Assembly (NCBI GenBank): GCA_964460115.1
Contig: CAYWPR010000018.1
Location: forward strand, 1 to 64,000
DNA: 64,000 bases
Source: JAEUJZ01 sp964460115
GTDB lineage: Bacteria > Myxococcota_A > Polyangia > Palsa-1104 > JAEUJZ01
Reading direction: 5' to 3'
Shown: piece after piece, positions 1-8,453 of the stretch
How positions within the stretch are numbered: position 1 is the stretch's first letter
Layout: each line of letters starts with the position of its first letter
Notes under the pieces: model-generated
The model's input: only the letters and a program-made list of their open reading frames with translations
Told to the model about the DNA's origin: nothing
Database searches by the model: none
Made by a program: the position numbers and the translations under genes

Positions 1-1
1 G

Positions 2-445
2 CTTGACAAGCTGCATCTGCCGCAAGTGCTTTTGGGCAAGATTCCGTCCGAGCTTTCGGGCGGACAGCGCAAGCGCGTCGGACTGGCGCGGGCGCTGGTG
101 ATGAAGCCGGAAATTCTTTTGTATGACGAGCCAACCACCGGACTCGATCCCATCTCGACCAAAAACGTCGATGATATGATTCGCGATGTCTCGGTCGAGC
201 ATCACGTCACCAGCGTGATTATCAGTCACGATATGGCTTCGACATTTCGCATTGGCGACCGCATCTCGGCGCTTTTTGCCGGGCAGATTATTGAAAGCTG
301 TCCTCCCGCCGAGTTTCGCAAAACCCGTCACAAATGGCTGCGCGAGTTCATCGGAACTTCCGGCGCGGTCGAGCTGGCTCCCATTCCCGAATCAGAATTG
401 ATCGAGGACGTGGATCCCATTGCCAACAGCCGGCCGCCGCCGTGA
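2..445 (+). CDS. ABC transporter ATP-binding protein, MlaF-like (5' truncated)
   Basis: The reading frame is open from base 2, so the gene begins left of the window and only its C-terminal ~147 residues are present. Visible ABC motifs are the signature LSGGQRKRVGLARAL, Walker B LLYDEPTTGLDP and the H-loop segment IISHD. The extended RKRVGLARAL after LSGGQ and the TTGLDP box are typical of MlaF/Ttg2A ATPases, which energise retrograde phospholipid transport across the envelope. An MCE-domain gene follows 85 bases downstream in the same direction, which supports this assignment. The last ~30 residues are an acidic/proline tail (ending in RPPP). Walker A and any permease gene lie outside the window. 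The MlaF subfamily is inferred from the neighbour; the ABC ATPase call itself is secure. Confidence 0.9.
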   Translation, partial: LDKLHLPQVLLGKIPSELSGGQRKRVGLARALVMKPEILLYDEPTTGLDPISTKNVDDMIRDVSVEHHVTSVIISHDMASTFRIGDRISALFAGQIIESCPPAEFRKTRHKWLREFIGTSGAVELAPIPESELIEDVDPIANSRPPP

Positions 446-530
446 CGAAGCTCTTTATGACAAAGACCGCGATGGGCAAAACTTGCGGTAGAATCGGTCC
501 TATCACCGTCTGGCGTAACGAGGCGTTGCG

Positions 531-2078
531 ATGAAGACAATGTCCGCGGCCTTAAAGGTCGGCCTCACAGCAATCGTAATCTTTGTACTTAGTGCAGGGG
601 CGTACCGCTTTCTCAGCAAAAGCATGCACGGCGCGCAGGGGCCGGTCATTTTTGCCTTGTTTCGCGATGCCACCGGCCTCGTCGATAAATCTCGCGTGCA
701 GGTCGCGGGACTCGTCATCGGCGAAATCATCGATCGGCGGCTGCAGGGAAATATGGCCCGCGTCGACATTCGCATGCGACCGGACGCCGATCTGTGGTCA
801 AACGCCGTGGTCTACAAAAAAAGCTCGTCGCTGCTTGGCGAGTTTTATATCGAAGTGGATCCCGGAACGATGGAGTCGCCCGATCCGCTGTCGGGACAAA
901 TGACCAAAAATCGGAAGCTCAAAAGCGGCGATCAAATCATTAATGTCGTCGAGGCCGTTTCTACTTCCGACATCTTATTTCAGGTCAATGAAACTCTGCC
1001 CATCGTTCGCGACATTCTGCGCGACGTTCAGCGTCTGACCCAAGGACCGGTGCAGGACATTGCACGCGAAGTGCAAAACAGCGTCATTCGCAACTCTGAA
1101 GCGGTCAACAAGCTGATTCAGCACGTCGATCGCATCGCCCTTGATGTCGGAGGCATGACCAGCGGGCAAAACCGCGAAGACATCACCAAGGCCATCGCCA
1201 ATGTTCGCGATATTACCGAAGGACTGCGCGACCTCGTCGGCAAAGGCTCAAACGAAGTAGATTCCACGGGCGCCAAGCTGCGTCAGGATCTTGATAAAGT
1301 AGGCCAGGCCGTCGACAGCTTGAATACGGCGCTTGGCAACGTCGCGTCGCTGACCGGCGATATCAAACAAGGCAAGGGCACGGTTGGACGGCTGCTCGTA
1401 GACGATGCCATCGCACAGAACGTCGAGCAGATTACCGAGGATGCTCGCGACTTCGTGCGCACCATCGGCCAACTGCAAACCGTCGTCGGATTGCGCTCGG
1501 AATACTATATCGGCGCCAATGAAGTCAAAAATGCCGTCGAGCTGCGCTTAAAAACCCGCCCCGACAAGTACTACCAAGTCGAGCTTATCGACGATCCGCG
1601 TCCAACTCGCAATTACGTACGTACCGAAACGCGATCCGACGATCCATCGCGCCCCGCAACCACGTTGACCGATACCATCAGCTTGACCCGTGGCTTCAAA
1701 GTCAGCTTTCAGTTTGCCAAGCGCATCTTTATCGATCCCAAGTGGTTCATTCTGACCCTGCGCTACGGCATCAAGGAATCCACGGGCGGCCTCGGCACCG
1801 ACTTGGATTTTTTCCACGAGCGGCTGACGTTCAAGATGGATGTTTTCGATTTTCGAACCAACATTTGGCCGCGCTTGCGCATAAACGGCTCGCTAATGTT
1901 CTGGCGTAACCTCTATGTCCTGGCTGGCGTAGACGACATCATCAACAATCGACCGCCTGGGGTGCTGGGCAGTGTCGGTCGCGATTACTATGTCGGCGGT
2001 CAATTGATGTTTAACGATGAGGACCTAAAAGCCCTACTCACCGTCGGTGGATCGGCTTTGGGCGGAGCCGCCAAATAA
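531..2078 (+). CDS. MCE (MlaD-like) family lipid-transport protein
   Basis: This 515-residue protein has one N-terminal membrane helix (about residues 8-27), followed by an MCE domain (about 38-116; FRDATGLVDKSRVQVAGLVIG is shortened here to its core GLVDKSRVQVAG). MCE proteins form periplasmic rings or tubes that bind lipid and work with an MlaE permease and MlaF ATPase. The middle (about 140-310) is helical and rich in D/Q/V, consistent with the coiled needle of long MCE proteins. The last ~190 residues look like beta strands with alternating aromatics (LTLRYGIKEST, RLRINGSLMFW), possibly an outer-membrane contact domain; that is inference. It is much longer than E. coli MlaD (~180 residues). 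Position directly after the ABC ATPase suggests one operon. The start ATG follows a weak leader. Confidence 0.88.
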   Translation: MKTMSAALKVGLTAIVIFVLSAGAYRFLSKSMHGAQGPVIFALFRDATGLVDKSRVQVAGLVIGEIIDRRLQGNMARVDIRMRPDADLWSNAVVYKKSSSLLGEFYIEVDPGTMESPDPLSGQMTKNRKLKSGDQIINVVEAVSTSDILFQVNETLPIVRDILRDVQRLTQGPVQDIAREVQNSVIRNSEAVNKLIQHVDRIALDVGGMTSGQNREDITKAIANVRDITEGLRDLVGKGSNEVDSTGAKLRQDLDKVGQAVDSLNTALGNVASLTGDIKQGKGTVGRLLVDDAIAQNVEQITEDARDFVRTIGQLQTVVGLRSEYYIGANEVKNAVELRLKTRPDKYYQVELIDDPRPTRNYVRTETRSDDPSRPATTLTDTISLTRGFKVSFQFAKRIFIDPKWFILTLRYGIKESTGGLGTDLDFFHERLTFKMDVFDFRTNIWPRLRINGSLMFWRNLYVLAGVDDIINNRPPGVLGSVGRDYYVGGQLMFNDEDLKALLTVGGSALGGAAK

Positions 2079-2161
2079 AGGCCAGAATCAGGGACAAGTA
2101 CTGAATAAATTGACAGTTATCTGAAAATATGTTCAGAACGTAGGCGTTTCGGAGAACTGCC

Positions 2162-2632
2162 ATGAACCACGAAATCGCCGACCCACCTGTCCCTTCCTCG
2201 ATTCAGGCTGTCCTGAGTCTTTTTGAAAACGAGCTGGCTGCGCTGAAGTTTCCCGACCTCGATTCTCAAGTGCTAGAGCAAGCTGCGCGCCAAGTCTGTC
2301 AGCATGCGGAAGCGCTGGCCACTGCAGAAGCCGCGCTGCAAGCTGCACGCGAAGCGCTGCAGGAAAGCCAAGACGTGCTGGCGCAAAAATGCCACCGCGC
2401 CATCGCTTATGCTCGCGTCTACGCTGAAGACAATCAGGAACTGCTGACACGCCTTGACGGCATTCATTTGCCGCGTTCAGGCCGCAGCAAAGGCGCCTCC
2501 CTCCTCACACCCGGTAACGAAGCACGCCCACTGTCACGCCGAGGCCGTCGCCCGGCTGCCACTAGCGGTCCGCTGTTTCTAGACAGCACCGAGAGCGGCG
2601 AAGCACCGAGCAGCACTCAGCAGGCGGCTTAG
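2162..2632 (+). CDS. hypothetical protein, helical/coiled-coil
   Basis: This 156-residue protein is not a family I recognise. Residues ~15-105 are Ala/Glu/Gln-rich with heptad-like spacing, so a coiled coil is likely (AEALATAEAALQAAREAL). The C-terminal ~50 residues are Ser/Arg/Gly-rich and probably disordered. There is no signal peptide or membrane segment, so it is probably cytoplasmic. The ATG is preceded by CGGAGAACTGCC, which gives a usable GGAG ribosome binding site. It lies 83 bases after the MCE gene on the same strand. It converges with a hypothetical gene on the other strand 24 bases further on. GC content and codon use match the surroundings. Confidence 0.7.
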   Translation: MNHEIADPPVPSSIQAVLSLFENELAALKFPDLDSQVLEQAARQVCQHAEALATAEAALQAAREALQESQDVLAQKCHRAIAYARVYAEDNQELLTRLDGIHLPRSGRSKGASLLTPGNEARPLSRRGRRPAATSGPLFLDSTESGEAPSSTQQAA

Positions 2633-2656
2633 AAATACTGCTGCGAGACGCGGAAG

Positions 2657-3391
2657 TTACCGGCGGTGAGGGGTGCGTGGGGGATCGCTGCTGGGTTTGG
2701 CGTGAGGGTCTAAGTCAGAATCGGCCGTGGTTTCGCTCGTCAGACGATTGACCGACCTTCCCGAGCTAGTACCGCCTCCGGTACGAGGCGGCCACGAGCG
2801 ATCTCGGCTTTCATTTGCGGGCGATCGGTCCTCGGAAGATAAGCTGGGGTTCAGACGTGCCGGAGGCAGCGACTGACTGGTTCGGCTGCCTACGGGCTCT
2901 GCGGTTTTGGCCGGCGAAAGGGGCGAATATTCCGTTCCCGAACCTGAACCTGATCCTGATCCGCTGCGGTTGCGGTTGCTGGCGGATGTCGGAGAAAGCG
3001 GCGGCACCGAGCTGCGTCCGGTCTCAGGCGAAGGCACTGTCGGACGCTGCGGAATGCTTTCCGGAGGATAGGAAGGCGGGGTCGCGTCTTCGATATATGA
3101 CTCCGGCACGCGACCCGGCAGTGGCGGCAACCAGGGCCCCGAGCTACTCGATCGCGGTGGGTCTACTTGCCGCCATTCGCTGCGCCAGCGGCGCGCCAAA
3201 TTAAGACCTTGCTCATACCCCTCAACGACTTCCGAACGACCGTCAGAAGCGGCCACAACGACTTTGGTAATGTCGCCCTGCGCGCCTAAGGTGAGGGCAA
3301 TCCAGCCACCGCCGTCTGCGGTCTGCCAGCGACAGCTCTCGCGGCCCCGGCTGGCGACAAGACGCCATTCCATGTCGCGGTCTTTGCTCAC
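2657..3391 (-). CDS. hypothetical Ser/Pro-rich protein
   Basis: This 244-residue protein matches no family I know. The N-terminal ~80 residues form a compact-looking segment (EWRLVASRGRESCRWQ, then a run of short strands). It contains W residues at regular spacing and a VVEGYEQGLNLARRW helix. From about residue 85 on, the sequence is Pro/Ser/Arg/Gly-rich low complexity, including a short SGSGSGSG stretch, and is likely disordered. No signal peptide or membrane helix is visible. The first candidate start is GTG at 3391; an ATG six codons further in (3373) is an alternative, and neither has a clear ribosome binding site. Its function is unknown. Confidence 0.6.
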   Translation of the reverse strand: MSKDRDMEWRLVASRGRESCRWQTADGGGWIALTLGAQGDITKVVVAASDGRSEVVEGYEQGLNLARRWRSEWRQVDPPRSSSSGPWLPPLPGRVPESYIEDATPPSYPPESIPQRPTVPSPETGRSSVPPLSPTSASNRNRSGSGSGSGSGTEYSPLSPAKTAEPVGSRTSQSLPPARLNPSLSSEDRSPANESRDRSWPPRTGGGTSSGRSVNRLTSETTADSDLDPHAKPSSDPPRTPHRR

Positions 3392-3450
3392 GACAGTACT
3401 ATATCATGAATACCTCTCGAGGTGCCGCCATGATAAAGCTGGTCCTGCGA

Positions 3451-3960
3451 TCATTTACGAACTTCGAAAGCCAGGTGCGAAAGTTCGAGCAGAATCAGTT
3501 TTTGTAGCGCCAATTGCACCGCAGCTTTGGAGCCGGGCAATGCAAAAACGATCAAGCGGCTGTCGCGCACAAGTCCTGCGACCGCGCGCGACAGCATGGC
3601 GGCAGAGCCGATCTCGGAATAGGAAAGCATTCGAAAAAGCTCGCCAAAGCCGTCTAGCCGCTTGCTAAGCAAACCGCTGATGGCTTCATACGTACTGTCG
3701 CGCGACGAGATTCCCGTCCCTCCCGTCGAAATCAGCACATCGGCGGTGTCGGCCCCGGCTACAGAGCGGATGTGCTCTTGCAAAAGCGCCGGCTCGTCCT
3801 TCAAAAGCGCGTAGCCGGTTACCTCATGACCGGCACCGGTGATAAGGTCGGCAATCAGCCGACCGCTTTCATCATTCGCTTCGGTACGGGTATCCGAAAT
3901 GCTGAGCACGAAGACGCGAACCCGCCCGGCCGCCTGCGCTTTGTGGCTGTGATGCGACAT
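3451..3960 (-). CDS. moaB: MoaB/Mog-type molybdopterin biosynthesis protein
   Basis: This 169-residue protein spans the single MoCF-biosynthesis domain. Landmarks are VFVLSISDTRTEANDESG near the N-terminus, STGGTGISSRDSTYEA (about 90-105) that forms the molybdopterin-binding loop, and LPGSKAAVQLAL near the C-terminus. MoaB/Mog proteins adenylylate molybdopterin in molybdenum-cofactor synthesis in the cytoplasm; E. coli MoaB itself appears inactive. The length matches the family. The first eight residues are His-rich (MSHHSHKAQ). No other molybdenum-cofactor genes are nearby, so the context does not separate MoaB from Mog. The gene is flanked on the same strand by a kinase (upstream) and a hypothetical (downstream). 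Confidence 0.9.
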   Translation of the reverse strand: MSHHSHKAQAAGRVRVFVLSISDTRTEANDESGRLIADLITGAGHEVTGYALLKDEPALLQEHIRSVAGADTADVLISTGGTGISSRDSTYEAISGLLSKRLDGFGELFRMLSYSEIGSAAMLSRAVAGLVRDSRLIVFALPGSKAAVQLALQKLILLELSHLAFEVRK

Positions 3961-4022
3961 TTGCCGACTATGGCCTTAAGCCTGGCGCTTGTCGATGCAA
4001 CAAATGCGCGGCCTCCGCCCAA

Positions 4023-5636
4023 TTAGCATCTAAAAAGCAGCAAAAGAAGCAGCAGCAAGACCACGCAGAAAAGCCCGGTTACCGCGGCCAACCAGTGCAG
4101 GGTCGGCGGATGCGCCCGCAACGCTTCCAGCGTTTCATACAGCGCCAACTCCAGATGCTCCGTTTCGCTTCGGCGCGGGGTCGACATCGAAGCAGCCAGC
4201 GGAGAAGCCTCGGCCGTAGCCATGGCGGCACCGGAGGAAGGCGGCGGATGCAAAGCGATCACGGGCATCGCCTTCGAGGAATGCTTCGCCACCACGGCCG
4301 GTGGCCCCACCCCGTTTGGCGCTGAGGCAGATATCGCCGCCACAGCCGGCAGCGGCGGCGGTGTAGTCCGAGCTCCCTCCGCCGTAGCAATCGGCGCCAC
4401 ACCCGGCATGGCCGCAGATTGATCATGACGCGACTCGGCGCGCTTCTGCATGGCCAAAAGCAGCTCGGGCTTGAGCGTCCGAAACCCTTGCGTAACCGCA
4501 GCGCGCACGGCCGGGTCGACCTGACCGCTTATGCCGTTAAAGACGAGGTCTTCGCCGGTCAGTTCAATTTCATCTTCGCTGCCGAGCGGCTGCACCGCAT
4601 CATCTAGCTCTGCGGATGTAAATCCGTCTCCGCTGCTTTCGGCCTGCCACTGGTTGGCGATGCGCGCGCCTTCGGTCAGCGTTTGCTCCATCCAGCGTTT
4701 CAAGCTTTGGCTACCGGTGCCGCGCAAAAGCGGCACACGCTGCATCACGTCGGTCAGAGCCGCGGCAAAAGCATTGCCATTGACGTAACGCACCGTCAGA
4801 TCGCGCGACAGCGCGGTCATGACGACTTCTTCCAGCTCTTTGGGAATGCCGGGCGTCGTGGCGCAGGGGCTTAAAATCTCGCCCTTAAGCACTTTGTTGA
4901 CGACCAGATATTCATTATTGGCGGCAAAAAGTCGACGGCCGGTCAGTAGCTCATGCAGAACGATGCCGGCGCCAAAAACGTCGGTGGCCGGCACGACTTT
5001 TTGCGCCACCTGCTCGGGCGCCATATAGGCCAGCTTGCCCTTGATGATGCCGGTCTGCGTCTGCGGACCAAAGCCGCCGATCGCCTTGGCGACGCCAAAA
5101 TCGATGACCTTGACCTTGCCATCGTTGGAAAGCATGACGTTTTCGGGCGAAATATCGCGATGAATGATCGGCAGCGCCCGGCCGCTCGTCGGATCTTTAT
5201 GCGCATGCGCATGCCCCAGCCCCAGCGCCATTTCGCGAACGATGTAGGCAGCGATCGCCGGCGGCACCCCATGCCCGGTAAACCCAATGGTGGCAATGCG
5301 CATCAATTGCCAAAGCTGGCTGCCGATGATGTATTCGCCGACGATAAATGGCACCTTGGCGCCAAGGCGCTGATCTTTGGCTTCCTGCAGCGCGTGAACG
5401 CGAGCCAGGTTCGGATGCGCAAGCGAGCGTACTAGCTTCGCTTCGTTTAGAAACATCTCTCGAAAAATTGGAAATTCGGGCTTGCTGAACAGCTCGGGCT
5501 TGATGCGCTTGACGACGACTTCTTCTTGATTGGCGCCCAAGACCGGTCTGGCGCGATACACTTCGGCCATTCCTCCTTCGCCAATCTGTTCTATGAGGAG
5601 GTAGTCCCCAAGGACCTGCGGCCCGTCTATGGCCAT
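4023..5636 (-). CDS. membrane-anchored serine/threonine protein kinase (Hanks type)
   Basis: This is a 537-residue kinase. Residues ~11-295 form the catalytic domain: Gly loop GEGGMAEVYRAR (19-30), likely catalytic Lys43 in VVVKRIK, HRDISPEN with Asp161, DFG at 179-181 and MAPEQ at 206-210. All catalytic residues are present, so it should be active. Residues ~330-510 are a low-complexity Ala/Pro linker, and the C-terminus is a single hydrophobic helix (about 513-535) ending FRC. This gives a cytoplasmic kinase tethered to the inner membrane with almost no external part, so it lacks an obvious extracellular sensor. The HRDISPEN variant is common in myxobacterial kinases. It is divergently arranged with the SDR gene across 126 bases. 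The substrate is unknown. Confidence 0.95.
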   Translation of the reverse strand: MAIDGPQVLGDYLLIEQIGEGGMAEVYRARPVLGANQEEVVVKRIKPELFSKPEFPIFREMFLNEAKLVRSLAHPNLARVHALQEAKDQRLGAKVPFIVGEYIIGSQLWQLMRIATIGFTGHGVPPAIAAYIVREMALGLGHAHAHKDPTSGRALPIIHRDISPENVMLSNDGKVKVIDFGVAKAIGGFGPQTQTGIIKGKLAYMAPEQVAQKVVPATDVFGAGIVLHELLTGRRLFAANNEYLVVNKVLKGEILSPCATTPGIPKELEEVVMTALSRDLTVRYVNGNAFAAALTDVMQRVPLLRGTGSQSLKRWMEQTLTEGARIANQWQAESSGDGFTSAELDDAVQPLGSEDEIELTGEDLVFNGISGQVDPAVRAAVTQGFRTLKPELLLAMQKRAESRHDQSAAMPGVAPIATAEGARTTPPPLPAVAAISASAPNGVGPPAVVAKHSSKAMPVIALHPPPSSGAAMATAEASPLAASMSTPRRSETEHLELALYETLEALRAHPPTLHWLAAVTGLFCVVLLLLLLLLFRC

Positions 5637-5762
5637 CTTTGTAAAAGTAACCTAAGCCAAAGTTTTTTTGTCTGGATTCCGCGGCAAACGTAAAGTGAGA
5701 CGTCACAAACGTCATGCGCAGTTAGGCCTACAAAGAGCCATTTCCATCGGGTGTGAAGATTC

Positions 5763-6551
5763 ATGAAGTCGCATTTCGAACCCAATGCCTCGTTAAAAGG
5801 CCGCACGGCCATCATCACCGGGGCCAGTCGCGGCATCGGCCAAGCCATTGCCACGCGCTTGCACCAAGCTGGGGCGCGCGTGGTCTTATGCGGGCGCAGC
5901 CGCCAAGATCTGCAACAAATCACCGCCGAGCTTGGCAGCGGTGCTTTTTGCAATGCGTTTGACATCACCGACCGCGCCGCTGGGGACAGCGCGGTTCGCG
6001 AAATGGCCGATTGGCTCGGCGGGCGCATCGACATCTTGGTAAACAACGCCGGCGCCAACGCCGACACGCCGCTTGCGCAATCCGAGGACGCGCTGTGGAA
6101 CACCGTCCTGGCCACAAATCTTAGCGCGCCGATGTACTTGACGCGCGCGGCGCTGCCGTACTTCAAGGCCGGGGCTAGCGTCATCAATATCTCTTCCGTG
6201 CTCGGCAAGATGGGGGTGCCCTTTAAAGGAGCTTATTGTGCCGCCAAGCACGGCATTATCGGCTGGACCCGCGCCGTCGCGCTAGAGCTGGCCCCGCAGC
6301 AAATTCGCGTAAACGTTGTTTGCCCGGGCTGGACCGAGACCGCGATGGCGCAACAATCCATCGCCGATGCGGCCAAGCACGAAGAAATGACCGCCGCCGC
6401 CTGGCGCACCCGCGCCGAGTCGCTCATTCCGCAAAAGCGCTTCCTACAAACCGCCGAAGTCGCCGAACTCGTCGCCTTCCTTGGTTCAACCGCCTCGGCC
6501 GGAATTACTGCCGAGGTATTTACCATCTCAGCGGGCGCGACTCCGTTTTAG
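5763..6551 (+). CDS. short-chain dehydrogenase/reductase (FabG-like)
   Basis: This is a 262-residue classical SDR. It has the NAD(P)-binding TGASRGIGQ (about 19-27), NNAGA, catalytic Ser in NISSVLGK, and the YxxxK pair in AYCAAKHG. The segment after it, VNVVCPGWTETAM, is the usual PG-motif region. SDRs of this kind reduce or oxidise hydroxyl/keto groups with NAD(P)H. The family resembles 3-oxoacyl-ACP reductase and 3-hydroxybutyrate dehydrogenase, and sequence alone does not fix the substrate. It is followed after only 16 bases by the amidotransferase gene and may be the first gene of the glycan-related operon. The start ATG lies in a 126-base divergent promoter region shared with the kinase. 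Confidence 0.92.
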   Translation: MKSHFEPNASLKGRTAIITGASRGIGQAIATRLHQAGARVVLCGRSRQDLQQITAELGSGAFCNAFDITDRAAGDSAVREMADWLGGRIDILVNNAGANADTPLAQSEDALWNTVLATNLSAPMYLTRAALPYFKAGASVINISSVLGKMGVPFKGAYCAAKHGIIGWTRAVALELAPQQIRVNVVCPGWTETAMAQQSIADAAKHEEMTAAAWRTRAESLIPQKRFLQTAEVAELVAFLGSTASAGITAEVFTISAGATPF

Positions 6552-6567
6552 GCGGTTTGCAAAACCC

Positions 6568-8445
6568 ATGTGCGGCATTGGCGGGTACCTGGGTGAAGCG
6601 CTTCGGCCGCCTGACCACGGAGCGCTGCTGCTCGGTCATCGCGGACCCGATGCACAGGGCACGCATTCCTTTCAAACCCGCACCAAGCTCCTTGGCTATC
6701 TGGCCGCTGCCCGGCTGGCCATTTCCGATCCATCAGCAGCCGCGAATCAGCCGATGGAAAGCGCCGATGGAAAGCGCTTTTTGGTTTATAACGGCGAGAT
6801 TTACAACCAAGACGAGCTGCGCGCCCAGATTCTTGCCTTGGGAATGCCGCTGCGCTCGCGCAGTGACACCGAGATCATTCTGGAAGGCTACGGCCATTTT
6901 GGCAGCGCGCTTTTTGCGCGTTTGCGCGGAATGTTCGCGTTTGCCTTGTGGGATGGCGCCACTGATGAATTATGGCTGGTGCGCGACGGCATGGGCATAA
7001 AGCCCCTTTATTATGTTCATGATCAAAGACGGCTGTGCTTTGCGTCGGAAATGCGCGCGCTTTTGGCCGCTTCCGCGGTCGGAAGACGCATAGACCGATC
7101 GGCACTGGCCGGATTTTTGACCTGGGGCAGCGTTCCCGAGCCGCAAGCCTTTGTGGCCGGTGTGAAACTTGTGCCGCCCGGACAAGCGCTGCGGCAATCA
7201 GCCAGGATGATCGGCGGCAAACTGGTTCCCCTCGAGCTATTGCCATTTGCGGCGCCGCATTCTTCGATGCATTCGCGCCTGATCGTACCCGATGCTGGCC
7301 AAGCAACCGCGCAGCTTGCCACGGCGCTGCACGACACCGTCGCCCGCCATGTGCAGGCCGACGTACCCGCCGGACTGCTTTTGTCAGGCGGTGTGGATTC
7401 TACGGCCCTTTCGCTCATGATGCGAAAGGCAGCCCCGGCCGAGCCGTTTTTGGCCCTGACCCTTGCCAACGATCACGTGCAGGATGGCGAGGAAAGCATT
7501 GCGCGAAAGACCGCTCGGCTGCTCAAGCTGCCCCATCGCATTTGCCAAGTGAATGCCGAGCAAGCATTGGCCGCGACGCCGCGCTTTGTTGCCGCGCTCG
7601 ATCAACCAAGCAGCGATGGGTTTAATACATTTTTGATCTGCGAGGCGGTGCGCGCGTCCGGCTACAAGCTAGTGCTTAGCGGTCTAGGCGGCGATGAGCT
7701 TTTTTGGGGATATGGCTTTCATCGTCGATTTGCCGCCATGTACGCCGGCAGCATGCTGCTAGGCCAAGCCCCAGCTCAAGCGGCTGTGGCGGCTCGGCTG
7801 TATCGCTTCTTTCGCGGGCTGTTTCCAAGCTGGATGGTGCAACGCTTTTTACACCCCGTACATCGACCGCCCAACGAAGTTCTGCCCTTGCTGGCTCTGC
7901 CTTCGGCGCTGCCGCCGCAAAACGGCCGCGCCAAGGACTGCTTTGCGCAGGGTCTGCAAATCGTTCGCGAACTGGAACGGCAAAATTATCTGCGCCATAC
8001 CCTGCTGCGTGACGGCGATGTCATGTCGATGGTACATGGGGTCGAATTGCGCGTGCCTTTTTGCGATCAAAACTTGTGGGCACTCGTTGCCACGCTCGGA
8101 CCGCTGGCTTTTGCTGAGCAAAAGCAGCTCTTGGTACAAGCGGCCCTGCAAGGGGCGTCCGAACCGGCGGCCCGACATCTGGCTACGGTGGCCAAGCAGC
8201 GCAAACGCGGTTTTGTGCTGCCGATGTCGGCGTGGCTACGCGGTCCGCTTTGGGCAGCGCTGCAAGCGCGTTTTGCCGATGACGATCTATTGCGCGCAGC
8301 CGGGCTGTGTGCACCGTCTCTGCGCAGGCTGCTTTTGCTGTATGAACAGGCGCCCGAAATGCTGCGCGAACGACTCAGTTCGCGCATTTGGGCGCTGTAC
8401 GTACTGCTTTCCTATATTGAGCAGCACGGCTTGCGCATTGACTAA
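6568..8445 (+). CDS. asnB: asparagine synthase (glutamine-hydrolysing)-type amidotransferase
   Basis: The ATG at 6568 was chosen because it places Cys at position 2 (MCGIGGYLG). That Cys becomes the N-terminal nucleophile of the class-II glutaminase after Met removal. The protein is 625 residues. The glutaminase half includes HRGPDAQG, YNGEIYN and SDTEIILEGY. The synthetase half has the PP-loop LLSGGVDSTALS and the LSGLGGDELFWGY box. The reaction is ATP-dependent amide transfer from glutamine. In polysaccharide loci, close relatives amidate sugar acids or are of unknown acceptor. Here it sits between an SDR and a GT4 glycosyltransferase, so a role in surface-glycan modification is as likely as free asparagine synthesis. 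The gap to the next gene is 8 bases. Confidence 0.92.
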   Translation: MCGIGGYLGEALRPPDHGALLLGHRGPDAQGTHSFQTRTKLLGYLAAARLAISDPSAAANQPMESADGKRFLVYNGEIYNQDELRAQILALGMPLRSRSDTEIILEGYGHFGSALFARLRGMFAFALWDGATDELWLVRDGMGIKPLYYVHDQRRLCFASEMRALLAASAVGRRIDRSALAGFLTWGSVPEPQAFVAGVKLVPPGQALRQSARMIGGKLVPLELLPFAAPHSSMHSRLIVPDAGQATAQLATALHDTVARHVQADVPAGLLLSGGVDSTALSLMMRKAAPAEPFLALTLANDHVQDGEESIARKTARLLKLPHRICQVNAEQALAATPRFVAALDQPSSDGFNTFLICEAVRASGYKLVLSGLGGDELFWGYGFHRRFAAMYAGSMLLGQAPAQAAVAARLYRFFRGLFPSWMVQRFLHPVHRPPNEVLPLLALPSALPPQNGRAKDCFAQGLQIVRELERQNYLRHTLLRDGDVMSMVHGVELRVPFCDQNLWALVATLGPLAFAEQKQLLVQAALQGASEPAARHLATVAKQRKRGFVLPMSAWLRGPLWAALQARFADDDLLRAAGLCAPSLRRLLLLYEQAPEMLRERLSSRIWALYVLLSYIEQHGLRID

Positions 8446-8453
8446 GGACAGCC